64,000 nt of DNA from Aerococcus loyolae (GTDB lineage Bacteria; Bacillota; Bacilli; Lactobacillales; Aerococcaceae), in NCBI RefSeq assembly GCF_002871915.2, contig NZ_CP126958.1, positions 1,488,001 through 1,552,000 on the forward strand, read 5' to 3'. The number at the start of each line of letters is the position of its first letter. The first letter of the stretch is position 1. Positions 39,799 through 47,634 of the stretch are shown here, in pieces. The position numbers and the translations under genes are program-made. The notes under the pieces were generated by a model. The model saw nothing but the letters and a program-made list of their open reading frames with translations, was not told the DNA's origin and did no database searches.

Positions 39799-40794
39799 TT
39801 AGTTAACACGTAATTCAGTATCGCCAGTTTCAATCACTGATTTTGTAGCATTCAAGGCATGGAAGACCATGTTTTGAACGGATTCATCAGTATAGTAAGC
39901 AATATGTGGGGTGTATGAAACTGCTGGATGGTGTAATAAACGTAAGAAGGTTTGGTCAACAATCCCCTTATGTGACCAGTCATGTTTGACATAGTCGAAT
40001 TCGTTTTCGTAGGTGTCTAACATAGCAGCTTGTAAATGACCTGCATCAAGAGCGTCAAGTAAAGCGTCAGTGTCAATTAAAGCCCCACGACCAGCATTGA
40101 TAATCACAGCGCCTTCCTTACATTGTTTGAGTAAGTCAGCGTTAAATAAATGATAGGTATCATCAGTTGAAGGTAAGTGAAGGGAAATAATGTCGGCTTC
40201 TTTCACACATTCTTCAGGTGTGTCACGGTATTCCAATAAGTCCCCTAATTTATCATTTGGATAGAGGTCGTAACCAAGGATCTTGCAGCCGAAGCCTTTG
40301 AAAAGACGAGCAGTTGCTTGACCAATACGGCCAGTACCTAAGATAGCAACGGTCTTAGTCCCTAAACGTTGACCACGGATATAGAGAGATTCTCTGAAAT
40401 CATGGTGGTTAGAATGGTCTCTAACAGTATATAATTTACGGATAGCGTTTAAGGCTTGTGCTAGAGTGTATTCAGCAATGGATTCTGGTGAATAAGCTGG
40501 CACATTAGAAATGATCACGTCATTTTCAGCAGCTAATTCAAGGTTGTAAGGGTCGAAACCAGCCATACGTTGAGCAATGTTCTTAATACCAAAGCTCTTT
40601 AAAACTGGGTAAACGCTGTCTTCTAGAGGAGTATATTGGTAGGTAGATACCCCATCGTAGCCTTCACAACGGTCAACAGTTGCTTCAGAAAGAATATCTG
40701 CATCAAGGGTTAATTCAACATTGTTGTCTTCGCCCCATTTTTTAGCGAGATCTTCTTCTTGTTCGCTGACACCATACATATAAATCTTAGTCAT
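39799..40794 (-). CDS. D-lactate dehydrogenase
   Basis: A 331-residue D-2-hydroxyacid dehydrogenase reducing pyruvate to D-lactate with NADH. The nucleotide site is LGTGRIGQA. The catalytic Arg lies in NAGRGALIDTDAL, Glu in LDTYENE and His in SYTPHIAYYTDES, all as in Lactobacillus D-LDH. ATG 40794 is preferred since AAAGGATG is well spaced; an upstream in-frame start (40827) precedes the site. A strong promoter and a TGTGAA-N2-TTCACA palindrome lie upstream. Together with the L-specific enzyme at 56196 it covers both stereoisomers. Confidence 0.92.
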   Translation of the reverse strand: MTKIYMYGVSEQEEDLAKKWGEDNNVELTLDADILSEATVDRCEGYDGVSTYQYTPLEDSVYPVLKSFGIKNIAQRMAGFDPYNLELAAENDVIISNVPAYSPESIAEYTLAQALNAIRKLYTVRDHSNHHDFRESLYIRGQRLGTKTVAILGTGRIGQATARLFKGFGCKILGYDLYPNDKLGDLLEYRDTPEECVKEADIISLHLPSTDDTYHLFNADLLKQCKEGAVIINAGRGALIDTDALLDALDAGHLQAAMLDTYENEFDYVKHDWSHKGIVDQTFLRLLHHPAVSYTPHIAYYTDESVQNMVFHALNATKSVIETGDTELRVN

Positions 40795-40814
40795 CACTTT
40801 CATCCTTTCATAAG

Positions 40815-40828
40815 TGTGAACCTTCACA
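40815..40828. promoter_or_regulatory. Palindrome in the D-LDH leader (candidate operator)
   Basis: TGTGAA and TTCACA flank two bases, about 20 bp upstream of the start codon. The arms equal those of the Rex operator TTGTGAA-N4-TTCACAA, but the spacer is 2 rather than 4, so binding by Rex is doubtful. Confidence 0.4.
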
Positions 40829-40869
40829 TTATTAATCTATTTCGCATAGATTACTTATTCACATGGATA

Positions 40870-40898
40870 ATTTTAAAAGAGGCAAAAGCCTTTGTCAA
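40870..40898 (-). promoter_or_regulatory. Promoter of the D-LDH gene
   Basis: Minus strand -35 TTGACA (40893-40898), 17-bp spacer, -10 TAAAAT (40870-40875). Confidence 0.75.
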
Positions 40899-41043
40899 GC
40901 GATTTTTAGCGGTTCTTTTTAAATGCTTTAAATAAAATATACAATTGTGAATTAATTAGACAATTCGCACTTTTTTACTTTCACTCTGGCTTTAGTTATA
41001 CTGGTTAAAGCACTTATTCTCATCGATAAAAAGGAGATTAATC

Positions 41044-41577
41044 ATGAAAATTACGGTTTACTGTGGGTCCAATTTAGGGATCAATGAACGTTATGAACAC
41101 CTGATCTGGCAATTAGGTGAATGGATTGGCCAGAACAATCACCAGTTGGTCTATGGCGGTGGTCGGACTGGTTTAATGGGGACCATTGCCACTGCTGCCA
41201 GCCAAAGTGGTAGTCAAGTGATTGGAATTATCCCCTTGGTCCTAGTAGAGGCCGAAGTCGCCAATTACGATATCCATCACTTAGAGGTCGTTGATACCAT
41301 GAATCAACGTAAAGAAAAACTGATGGAATTAGCCGACGCCATGATTATCTTCCCCGGGGGCTTGGGAACCATGGAAGAACTCTTCGACAGTTTGGTCTGG
41401 AAACGCCTGGAAAACAAGCAGACCCCCATCATCATTTATAATGTGGACCACTTCTATGACGTCCTCCACTCCCTCCTCAAGACCATGGTCTCCGAAGCTT
41501 TTATGCCCCAAGAAGAATTAGACCAAATCCACTTTGTCTCTTCCCTAGCTGAAATCGAAACGATTCTCAACCACTAA
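41044..41577 (+). CDS. LOG family protein (nucleoside 5'-monophosphate phosphoribohydrolase-like)
   Basis: A 177-residue Rossmann-fold protein with GGGRTGLMG (about 39-47) and the family signature PGGLGTMEEL (about 104-113). LOG proteins release the base from AMP or cytokinin-ribotide-type nucleotides; in Firmicutes the natural substrate is unclear. Formerly called lysine decarboxylase-like in error. AAGGAG precedes the ATG. Single gene ending in a long terminator shared with lplA. Confidence 0.88.
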   Translation: MKITVYCGSNLGINERYEHLIWQLGEWIGQNNHQLVYGGGRTGLMGTIATAASQSGSQVIGIIPLVLVEAEVANYDIHHLEVVDTMNQRKEKLMELADAMIIFPGGLGTMEELFDSLVWKRLENKQTPIIIYNVDHFYDVLHSLLKTMVSEAFMPQEELDQIHFVSSLAEIETILNH

Positions 41578-41640
41578 AAAAGCGATTTTCTCAATTTTGC
41601 TTATCAATCATTTGATAAGGCTTTGAGAAAATCGCTTTTA
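41578..41640. terminator. Bidirectional terminator with 17-bp stem
   Basis: AAAAGCGATTTTCTCAA (41578-41594) is the exact complement of 41623-41639. It serves the LOG gene and, on the other strand, the SirTM operon. Confidence 0.9.
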
Positions 41641-41646
41641 ACTTGA

Positions 41647-42675
41647 TTAAGAGAGAATAAGGTCGACGAGTAGTTCAGGCGTCATGTGACTGATATAGTC
41701 CTCGAGTTGGACCTCATCCAGTGCCTTTAATAGGTCGTCTCGGCGCATCTTCACACCAATTAATTGCTTTTCTAATTCAGCAATATCGGCTTGGCCAAAG
41801 AAATCGCCCCAGATCTTGCATTGACTAATTTTGCCATCTTCAACCTCAATGGAAATTTCAACTGTTCCTACTTGGTCGAAGTGGTCATCACGGTTGTAAG
41901 TGTATTGCGGGGCCTTGCCATAGTTCCAATCCCAATTCTTATATTTTTCCTTAGCTAGTTGGTCAATCCCTTGCCAATCTTCCTCGGTTAATTCATATTG
42001 CTTAATTTGCCCGAACTCCTCTACACCAAAGAGTCGGCAGACTAGGGCTTCAAAGAGTTCATCCATAGACATATGGCGGAATTCTGGCGCTAAGGCTGGG
42101 CGAATTGGTGCTACCCGACTTTTGACCGATTTAATCCCCTTAGAAATAATTTTCTTTTGATTAGGATTTAGGGCCTTCACCATGGCTTCAGCATCGATAT
42201 CAAAGAGAAGGGAGAAACCTCCATAGACCCGGTCACCGACTAAGGTCATGGCAGCACCTGACACCTTCTTATCGCCTAGGTACATGTCATTGCGGCCCTT
42301 AGTGTGTAAGCCTTGAACTCCCATATCCTCTAAGGCCTTGATACCCGGTTGATACATTTTTTCGAAATTACCAAATAAATCATTGGATTTATGGTCAGCT
42401 AGGAAGCAGACATTGATAGCACCGCGATCGCAGTAAACCGCACCACCACCAGTATCGCGACGGACCACTTGAATATGTTCTTGGTCAATATAGTCTTGGT
42501 TGACTTCAGCCCGGGCATTTTGGTACTTACCAATTTCTACTTTAGGATCACACATGTAAGGGAAGAGAATATCCTCATCCAAGAAAATATGACTTTGGGC
42601 GTAGACTTGAGCCGCCAAGGCCAGAGCTCCGTCATAAATCCGTTGACCATCACGTTTTAAATCAATTAAATACAT
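41647..42675 (-). CDS. lplA2: Lipoate-protein ligase of the SirTM operon (LplA2 type)
   Basis: About 342 residues. It activates lipoate with ATP and transfers it to a lysine of a carrier protein. The lipoate/biotin ligase motif RRDTGGGAVY (about 72-81) and a C-terminal LplA domain are present. The start MYLIDLKRDG matches LplA enzymes encoded beside GcvH-like proteins; ATG 42675 is chosen, GTG 42684 being an alternative. It lies 17 bp after the SirTM gene, so its probable target is the GcvH-like protein of this operon, as shown for the staphylococcal and streptococcal systems. Confidence 0.9.
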   Translation of the reverse strand: MYLIDLKRDGQRIYDGALALAAQVYAQSHIFLDEDILFPYMCDPKVEIGKYQNARAEVNQDYIDQEHIQVVRRDTGGGAVYCDRGAINVCFLADHKSNDLFGNFEKMYQPGIKALEDMGVQGLHTKGRNDMYLGDKKVSGAAMTLVGDRVYGGFSLLFDIDAEAMVKALNPNQKKIISKGIKSVKSRVAPIRPALAPEFRHMSMDELFEALVCRLFGVEEFGQIKQYELTEEDWQGIDQLAKEKYKNWDWNYGKAPQYTYNRDDHFDQVGTVEISIEVEDGKISQCKIWGDFFGQADIAELEKQLIGVKMRRDDLLKALDEVQLEDYISHMTPELLVDLILS

Positions 42676-42692
42676 TGTTATCACTTATCCTT

Positions 42693-43565
42693 TTAAAGTC
42701 CACATAGTGTTTGTTGAATATCGTCAGTCAAGCGCAAGCTTTGGTCTTTAATGGATGGTGGAATATGGTAAGGTTTTTGATTCATCATCACATAAAGGGC
42801 TTTGGGATTTTCCTTAGTCCAGGCTTGGAAGGGTTGGCGAATAAATTGTGGGGTGGTATTTCCCACACCAATTTCTAAATAAAGTATCTTGTCGTATTGA
42901 TTTTGATTAACAAATTCTTCATAGGCTGCTTGATGAAGCTGCCAGTCCTTATCCTCTACCATGCCATTTTCTGCTGTCCGTTTATTTAACTCCAAGGGGG
43001 CGCCACAATTTGGACAATAAGGAACGAGTTCACTAGGAATTCGCATATTTTCTTGTTCCTTAGCCATACGGTAGAGCAAGGCGTCATCGCGATAGGTCAC
43101 AGGCTGGCAATGCTTTTTACACTGCATGAGGACATACTTGCCTTGGTAGTAGTGCACCTTATCCATGTCATAGCCAGCCTTAGGAAAGGCGTTATCTGCA
43201 TTGGTGGTAATAATAAAGTAATTTTTGCCTTGAAGGTAGTGGTTAAAATGTTGGTAGGCCTTACCAGGTTTTTGTTCAATCCCATTCATAATGGCAAAAC
43301 GACTAGCAAAAGCCCAATATTCTTCCAGACTGGGGTAATCGTAGAGCGAAGCTTGCAACATATCAAACAAATTAAACTTTTCAATAAAGTCAGGAAAGGC
43401 CTGTTCAAAGCGCTCACCCACATAGCTAAAGCCGTCAGCAGCTGACATACCAGCACCGATCCCCACCAGGATAGCCTGGGCTTCTTCCATTAGGGACCGC
43501 AAAAGGTCTGATTCATTATTATAATTTTGGCTTAAAGCTTGCCAAACTGTTTCTTTATCACTCAT
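42693..43565 (-). CDS. sirTM: SirTM: class M protein ADP-ribosyltransferase sirtuin
   Basis: A 290-residue NAD-binding sirtuin. Seen: GAGMSAADGF (37-46), TTNADNAF (120-127) and a zinc ribbon (Cys 149, 153, 184, 187). At the position of the catalytic histidine of deacetylase sirtuins this protein reads YYQGKY, Gln 141. That change is characteristic of SirTMs, which ADP-ribosylate the lipoylated GcvH-like carrier instead of deacetylating. The ATG directly abuts the macrodomain stop (TAGATG), so translation is coupled. Confidence 0.92.
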   Translation of the reverse strand: MSDKETVWQALSQNYNNESDLLRSLMEEAQAILVGIGAGMSAADGFSYVGERFEQAFPDFIEKFNLFDMLQASLYDYPSLEEYWAFASRFAIMNGIEQKPGKAYQHFNHYLQGKNYFIITTNADNAFPKAGYDMDKVHYYQGKYVLMQCKKHCQPVTYRDDALLYRMAKEQENMRIPSELVPYCPNCGAPLELNKRTAENGMVEDKDWQLHQAAYEEFVNQNQYDKILYLEIGVGNTTPQFIRQPFQAWTKENPKALYVMMNQKPYHIPPSIKDQSLRLTDDIQQTLCGL

Positions 43566-44378
43566 CTACTCTTCCCCTTCTACTCTGTCAATTAAGTCCT
43601 GATATAAATGAAGGTCTTGATCCAGATAAACGTTGAAAATAACTTGCAAAGATGATCCGCTACCCTTTAAATAGTCTCTCACTGTATTGAAGGCAATCTG
43701 AGCAGCGAGGTCATTTGGAAAGTGGAACTCACCCGTAGAAATACACGGGAAAGCCAAGCTCGTCAATCCCAGTCGATCGGCCTCTTTTAAGCAGGAAAGA
43801 TAGGATTGCTTGAGCAGGTTTTGACGGATGGGACTGACCCGGTCAGATTCAATTCTTGGGCCCACGGTATGGAGAATATACTTAGCCGGCAAGTGGTAAG
43901 CCGATGTTGTCTTGACCTTGCCAACCGGCTCATTATGGCCCTGGTCTTCCATGATATCGTTCAATGCTAGCCGCAAACGGACACCGGCGCGGGTTTGGAT
44001 GGTATTATCAATGCACTTGTGATTAGGGATAAAACAACCTAATAGAAAGGAATTCGCTGCATTGACAATCCCATCAACTGCTAAGCGACAGATATCCCCT
44101 TGCCATAGATAAATCTGGTCTAGAGCTGGCTCTAATTGATCCAGACTAACGGTCCCTTCTTGGTCACGCCAACGCTTTAAATAGTCATCTTCTAAGTCCA
44201 GGTAATCCTCACTAATTGGCCAAGCGGGACGGGTATTTATCAGAGCCCGCCACTTGTCATGCAAGGAATAATCACCATAGTCAGTCCTGCCTTCAACCTT
44301 CCTTCTGAGATAGTACTTATCACTTCGCTCGGCTTCTAAGTAATCAATCATTTGCCTTAGCAATTCTTCTGCTGTCAA
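43566..44378 (-). CDS. Zinc-containing macrodomain ADP-ribosyl hydrolase (operon type)
   Basis: A 270-residue protein. Residues 1-90 form a helical N-terminal extension; the macrodomain starts at about 88 with GDICRLAVDGIVNAANS (94-110). The zinc ligands of Zn-macros are in LLGCFIPNHKC (Cys 115, His 120, Cys 122), and ISTGEFHFP forms the phosphate loop. It removes ADP-ribose from the GcvH-like protein, opposing SirTM. The start codon is TTG at 44378 with GGGGAG 6 bp upstream. Located between the GcvH-like gene and the SirTM gene, as in the known operon. Confidence 0.92.
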   Translation of the reverse strand: MTAEELLRQMIDYLEAERSDKYYLRRKVEGRTDYGDYSLHDKWRALINTRPAWPISEDYLDLEDDYLKRWRDQEGTVSLDQLEPALDQIYLWQGDICRLAVDGIVNAANSFLLGCFIPNHKCIDNTIQTRAGVRLRLALNDIMEDQGHNEPVGKVKTTSAYHLPAKYILHTVGPRIESDRVSPIRQNLLKQSYLSCLKEADRLGLTSLAFPCISTGEFHFPNDLAAQIAFNTVRDYLKGSGSSLQVIFNVYLDQDLHLYQDLIDRVEGEE

Positions 44379-44393
44379 GCTACTCCCCCCAAT

Positions 44394-44430
44394 AAAAAAA
44401 TCCTATGCTAAAGGTCTAATCTCTAGCACA
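44394..44430 (-). terminator. Weak intra-operon terminator/attenuator
   Basis: In the 70-bp gap between the GcvH-like and macrodomain genes, TGCTA and TAGCA can pair and a T7 run follows on the minus strand. The stem is short, so it should end only part of the transcripts. Confidence 0.4.
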
Positions 44431-44448
44431 GAATCATTCAATATCACC

Positions 44449-44781
44449 CTAAGCTTCTTCTAAAGCGTCAAATTCAGCTGGGTCGACATCTTTTAAGCGA
44501 ACAATCCAGTTTTCTTCGCTTTTAGCAGAATTCAATAAGGAAGGTTGGTCAACCACTTCAGTATGGCGTTCAACCACGGTTCCCTTGAGAGGGGATTGAA
44601 TTTCCATCACGGTTTTTGATGCTTCAATATTTAACAAGGCAGCATCTTTTTCAACTTGGTCTTCTTGGGCAAATTCAGCATAGCCTACCGTACCGATATC
44701 ATCTTGTAGTTCAGGAGTCATGGATACCGTATAAAGATCGCCATTTTGTTCTACAAATAAGTAATTTCCACGTTTAGTCAT
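44449..44781 (-). CDS. gcvHL: GcvH-like lipoyl carrier protein (GcvH-L)
   Basis: A 110-residue lipoyl-domain protein resembling glycine cleavage H protein. The lipoylation site is Lys 56 in [11 protein letters not shown]. No glycine-cleavage genes gcvT or gcvP are in the window, and the gene starts the macrodomain-SirTM-LplA2 run, so it is the stress-linked GcvH-L. In the studied systems it must be lipoylated before SirTM modifies it. AGGAG lies 8 bp before the ATG. Confidence 0.92.
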   Translation of the reverse strand: MTKRGNYLFVEQNGDLYTVSMTPELQDDIGTVGYAEFAQEDQVEKDAALLNIEASKTVMEIQSPLKGTVVERHTEVVDQPSLLNSAKSEENWIVRLKDVDPAEFDALEEA

Positions 44782-44847
44782 TCTTCATTCTCCTTTTTAT
44801 TTAAATTTATCGTTAGAGCAAATCACTTGCCCAACTTATCCTTAACT

Positions 44848-44876
44848 ATTCTAGCACATAAGTGAGGGAGACCCAA
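44848..44876 (-). promoter_or_regulatory. Possible promoter of the GcvH-like/SirTM operon
   Basis: Minus strand TTGGGT (44871-44876), 17 bp, TAGAAT (44848-44853). The -35 is poor, as in regulated promoters. Confidence 0.4.
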
Positions 44877-44978
44877 AAATTTAAATCTCTTTTAAGTGAT
44901 TAGATAAATACTAATTTTCTTTATAGATAACTTCGCTTTTTATTAAGAAAAAAGTCAAATCCCCCTTTTAAAGGCAGA

Positions 44979-45008
44979 AAAAAGACTGTGACAAAAGCCA
45001 CAGTCTCA
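44979..45008 (-). terminator. Terminator of the mechanosensitive-channel-like gene
   Basis: GACTGTG pairs with its complement around a short loop, with a T6 run on the minus strand. It separates this gene from the GcvH-like operon. Confidence 0.85.
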
Positions 45009-45027
45009 CTTTATTTATCGCTTACTT

Positions 45028-46305
45028 TTAGAATTGAGAGTGGTCACCATCTTGGTCCTTCTTGTCTGCTTCACCCTCATGTAATTTACGATCAAGGTGT
45101 TCTAATTGCTTCTTAGCAAAGTCACGTCCACCTAAACCAAAGGCTAAGGCAAAGGCAACTGCTGCTCCACCAACAATGAACATGAAACCAGTATTGACAA
45201 TAGTTTGAGCAAATTGTAATTGGTCAAGAGCCATGAAGATAGCCAGAGCAATTAAACCATATTGAACAATATTAGCTAAAATATTTGATCCGGTTGATTC
45301 TTTGAGGAATTGGGATAAGAGATTTCCACCAACAACTCCTAAGATAAGAATGATCACAGCGGATAGTACTAATGGTAGGTAGGCAATAATTGCAGCACCA
45401 ATAGTATTTAAGACTTCTAATTGAAGGACATTGAGAGCTTCAACAAAGAAGAAGATAACAATGACTGCTTTTACGATGTTGGCAACGATCGCTGATAATT
45501 TCACGTTGACATCGCCACTAGCATTGAGGTACTTGGTATACTTATTGATATTAGCTGCTTCCAGTAAGTTTTCGATCAAGTCACCAACTAACTTAGAAAC
45601 TAGGCCACCCACAGCAATTAAGATGGCTGCTACCAAGATATTTGGAATGGCCGCTAACATCATATTTAAGACATTAATAATTGGGCGGCTAATCGATTCA
45701 ATACCTAAAACTTCTAGAGCAGCGGTTAATAGTGGGATGAAGAGTAAAACATAAACAATGGTTGCGCCAACTTTGGCTAATTTATTACCACTTGGTGCAG
45801 CATCCACTTGGTCTTTAACCGTTTCACCAACGGCCCCTTCAGATTTGTTAACCAGTTTATTCATCCAGCCATCGATGTCAACCTTTTCGAGCAGGCCTTG
45901 TACCAAGTCGCGGACAAATCCACAGAGGTAGAAAGCTAATACCAAGATAAGTCCAGAACCAATAATATTTGGAATGAAAGCAAAGAACTTATCGAACATA
46001 TTGGTAATTGGTTCGAGAACGCCACCGATATTTAAACCATTTAAAATCGCTGGTAAGAAGAATACAAAGACCAAGTAATAACCAACACTGGCTACTGTTT
46101 TAATAACACCCTTGGCATCTGATTCATTCTTGGCCACTCCCCATTTTTGGAAAGTGCGGTCAGCGTGAATGGCACGCAGGCCTTTGACAATCAATTTACG
46201 TACAATTACCGCAATAATCCAGGCAATGAGGATTAAGAGAATAGTCCCTAGGATATTAGGAACTGCTGCGATAATTGGATCTAATAAAGTATGTAAGAAA
46301 TCCAT
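45028..46305 (-). CDS. Small-conductance mechanosensitive-channel-like (TM-helix repeat) protein
   Basis: A 425-residue integral membrane protein built of repeated conserved TM-helix units. The motif IPNILG/IPNIIG/IPNILV recurs near residues 15, 110 and 220, and the segment ends FALAFGLGGRDFAKK near 390, as in the TM_helix/MscS-related family. A charged Asp/Glu/Lys tail follows. Some members act as mechanosensitive channels; the function here is unproven. It lies between the GcvH-like operon and the luciferase-like monooxygenase but has its own terminator. Confidence 0.78.
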   Translation of the reverse strand: MDFLHTLLDPIIAAVPNILGTILLILIAWIIAVIVRKLIVKGLRAIHADRTFQKWGVAKNESDAKGVIKTVASVGYYLVFVFFLPAILNGLNIGGVLEPITNMFDKFFAFIPNIIGSGLILVLAFYLCGFVRDLVQGLLEKVDIDGWMNKLVNKSEGAVGETVKDQVDAAPSGNKLAKVGATIVYVLLFIPLLTAALEVLGIESISRPIINVLNMMLAAIPNILVAAILIAVGGLVSKLVGDLIENLLEAANINKYTKYLNASGDVNVKLSAIVANIVKAVIVIFFFVEALNVLQLEVLNTIGAAIIAYLPLVLSAVIILILGVVGGNLLSQFLKESTGSNILANIVQYGLIALAIFMALDQLQFAQTIVNTGFMFIVGGAAVAFALAFGLGGRDFAKKQLEHLDRKLHEGEADKKDQDGDHSQF

Positions 46306-46479
46306 TATAATCTCCTCCTAATACAAAATATTACTATTTTTATTACCTTAATTATATCAACCTTTAATAATATTTTAAAATAATATGAACTTTTCCTTTA
46401 AAATTTACACAAAGCGACAAATATTTTGTACTTAATAAAGAAGTTTTACGATTATAAGAAAGTATTTTTGTTCCTAGTC

Positions 46480-47481
46480 CTACTTGGTCTCCAAATAGTG
46501 AGCCAGAAGTTCAAGTGTCTGCATTCGCTTGTCAATTCCTGGAACTAGGGGCATAATCAGAGCTTCGTCAGCATCTAAGTAATTGATCCAATCCTTCAGC
46601 TGGCTGGCTACTTGGCTGGCCTTGCCATGGAGCATCCGAGTGCGGTTACTCTTAATTTTTTCAGCCATCTGACTAGTGATTTCGGTTGCTTTAGCCGTTT
46701 TGATGGATGGCATCCGTTGGTAGTAAGAGAACTGATCTTGACCTAAAAGCCATAAATCTAAGGACCGGGTCAAGTCTTCCGCCACTTCTTCTTGGTCAGC
46801 GGTAGCTACAAAGGCTGAAAACATGACCTTAGGCTCCTGTAATAATTGTGAGGCTTTAAAGTGCTTGCGGTAAGTGGCAATAGCTTGGCGTCCCACTTCA
46901 AGAGCATCTTCTCTGGCATAGGGGAAGATCCCATAAACATAGGCACAGCCCGCTTCAGCGGCCCACTTAGCCCGGCGAACACTAGTGGATAAGAGCCACA
47001 TTGCCGGTAAGTCTTCGACTTGGGGATTGGCTAAAATTCTAGTTTGCCCATCATCAATTTGGGTGAGATAGTTATAGACTTGTCTCAAGTCCTCTTCATA
47101 AGAAGGGATCTTGTCACTAGCCCGTTCCAGTGCCTTTCTAACTAGGGGTGTCCCCATATTATTGCCCACGCCCAGATCAATCCGTCCTGGAAAATAAGCT
47201 TCCATCACCTTAAAGTTTTCTACCACCTTATAAGGACTGTAATGGGGCAACATGATACCTCCCGAACCAATCCGAATACGTTGGGTATTATTGAGTAATT
47301 GCATCATAATGACTTCTGGACTCGAAGAAGCAAAGGCGGGAACATTATGGTGTTCGGCCATCCAAAAGCGCTGGTAACCCAAGTCTTCCGCCTTTTGGGC
47401 TAACTGAATCGTATGGGCTAAGGCTTGGCTAGCGGTTTTGCCTTCATCAATCACTGCATAATCTAAAACACTTAATTTCAC
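46480..47481 (-). CDS. Luciferase-like flavin monooxygenase (LLM family)
   Basis: A 333-residue FMN-dependent oxidoreductase of the luciferase-like alkanal monooxygenase fold, starting KLSVLDYAVIDEG with the typical WMAEHHNVP motif (about residue 40) and HYSPYKVVENF. GTG 47481 is chosen because AAAGGAGG is 8 bp upstream; an in-frame ATG at 47508 precedes that site. It is divergent from an old yellow enzyme gene. Extended SirTM operons of streptococci carry an LLM and an OYE, so both are likely associated with the ADP-ribosylation system nearby. Confidence 0.88.
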   Translation of the reverse strand: MKLSVLDYAVIDEGKTASQALAHTIQLAQKAEDLGYQRFWMAEHHNVPAFASSSPEVIMMQLLNNTQRIRIGSGGIMLPHYSPYKVVENFKVMEAYFPGRIDLGVGNNMGTPLVRKALERASDKIPSYEEDLRQVYNYLTQIDDGQTRILANPQVEDLPAMWLLSTSVRRAKWAAEAGCAYVYGIFPYAREDALEVGRQAIATYRKHFKASQLLQEPKVMFSAFVATADQEEVAEDLTRSLDLWLLGQDQFSYYQRMPSIKTAKATEITSQMAEKIKSNRTRMLHGKASQVASQLKDWINYLDADEALIMPLVPGIDKRMQTLELLAHYLETK

Positions 47482-47634
47482 CCGATAGACCTCCTTTATT
47501 TTATTCACTTATAGTATAACACGGCATGACTAAGAACATTCATTGGACCCTAGAGAAGATTCATACTTAGCTTGACTTGGCATTTTAGGTTAAAAGCCAT
47601 AGAATATAATTAATAAAATCATTAGGAGGTTATT

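Noticed and set aside
25431..45754. Long antisense frames opposite perR, pulA and the channel-like gene
   Set aside because: Each is the shadow of a well-supported gene on the other strand.
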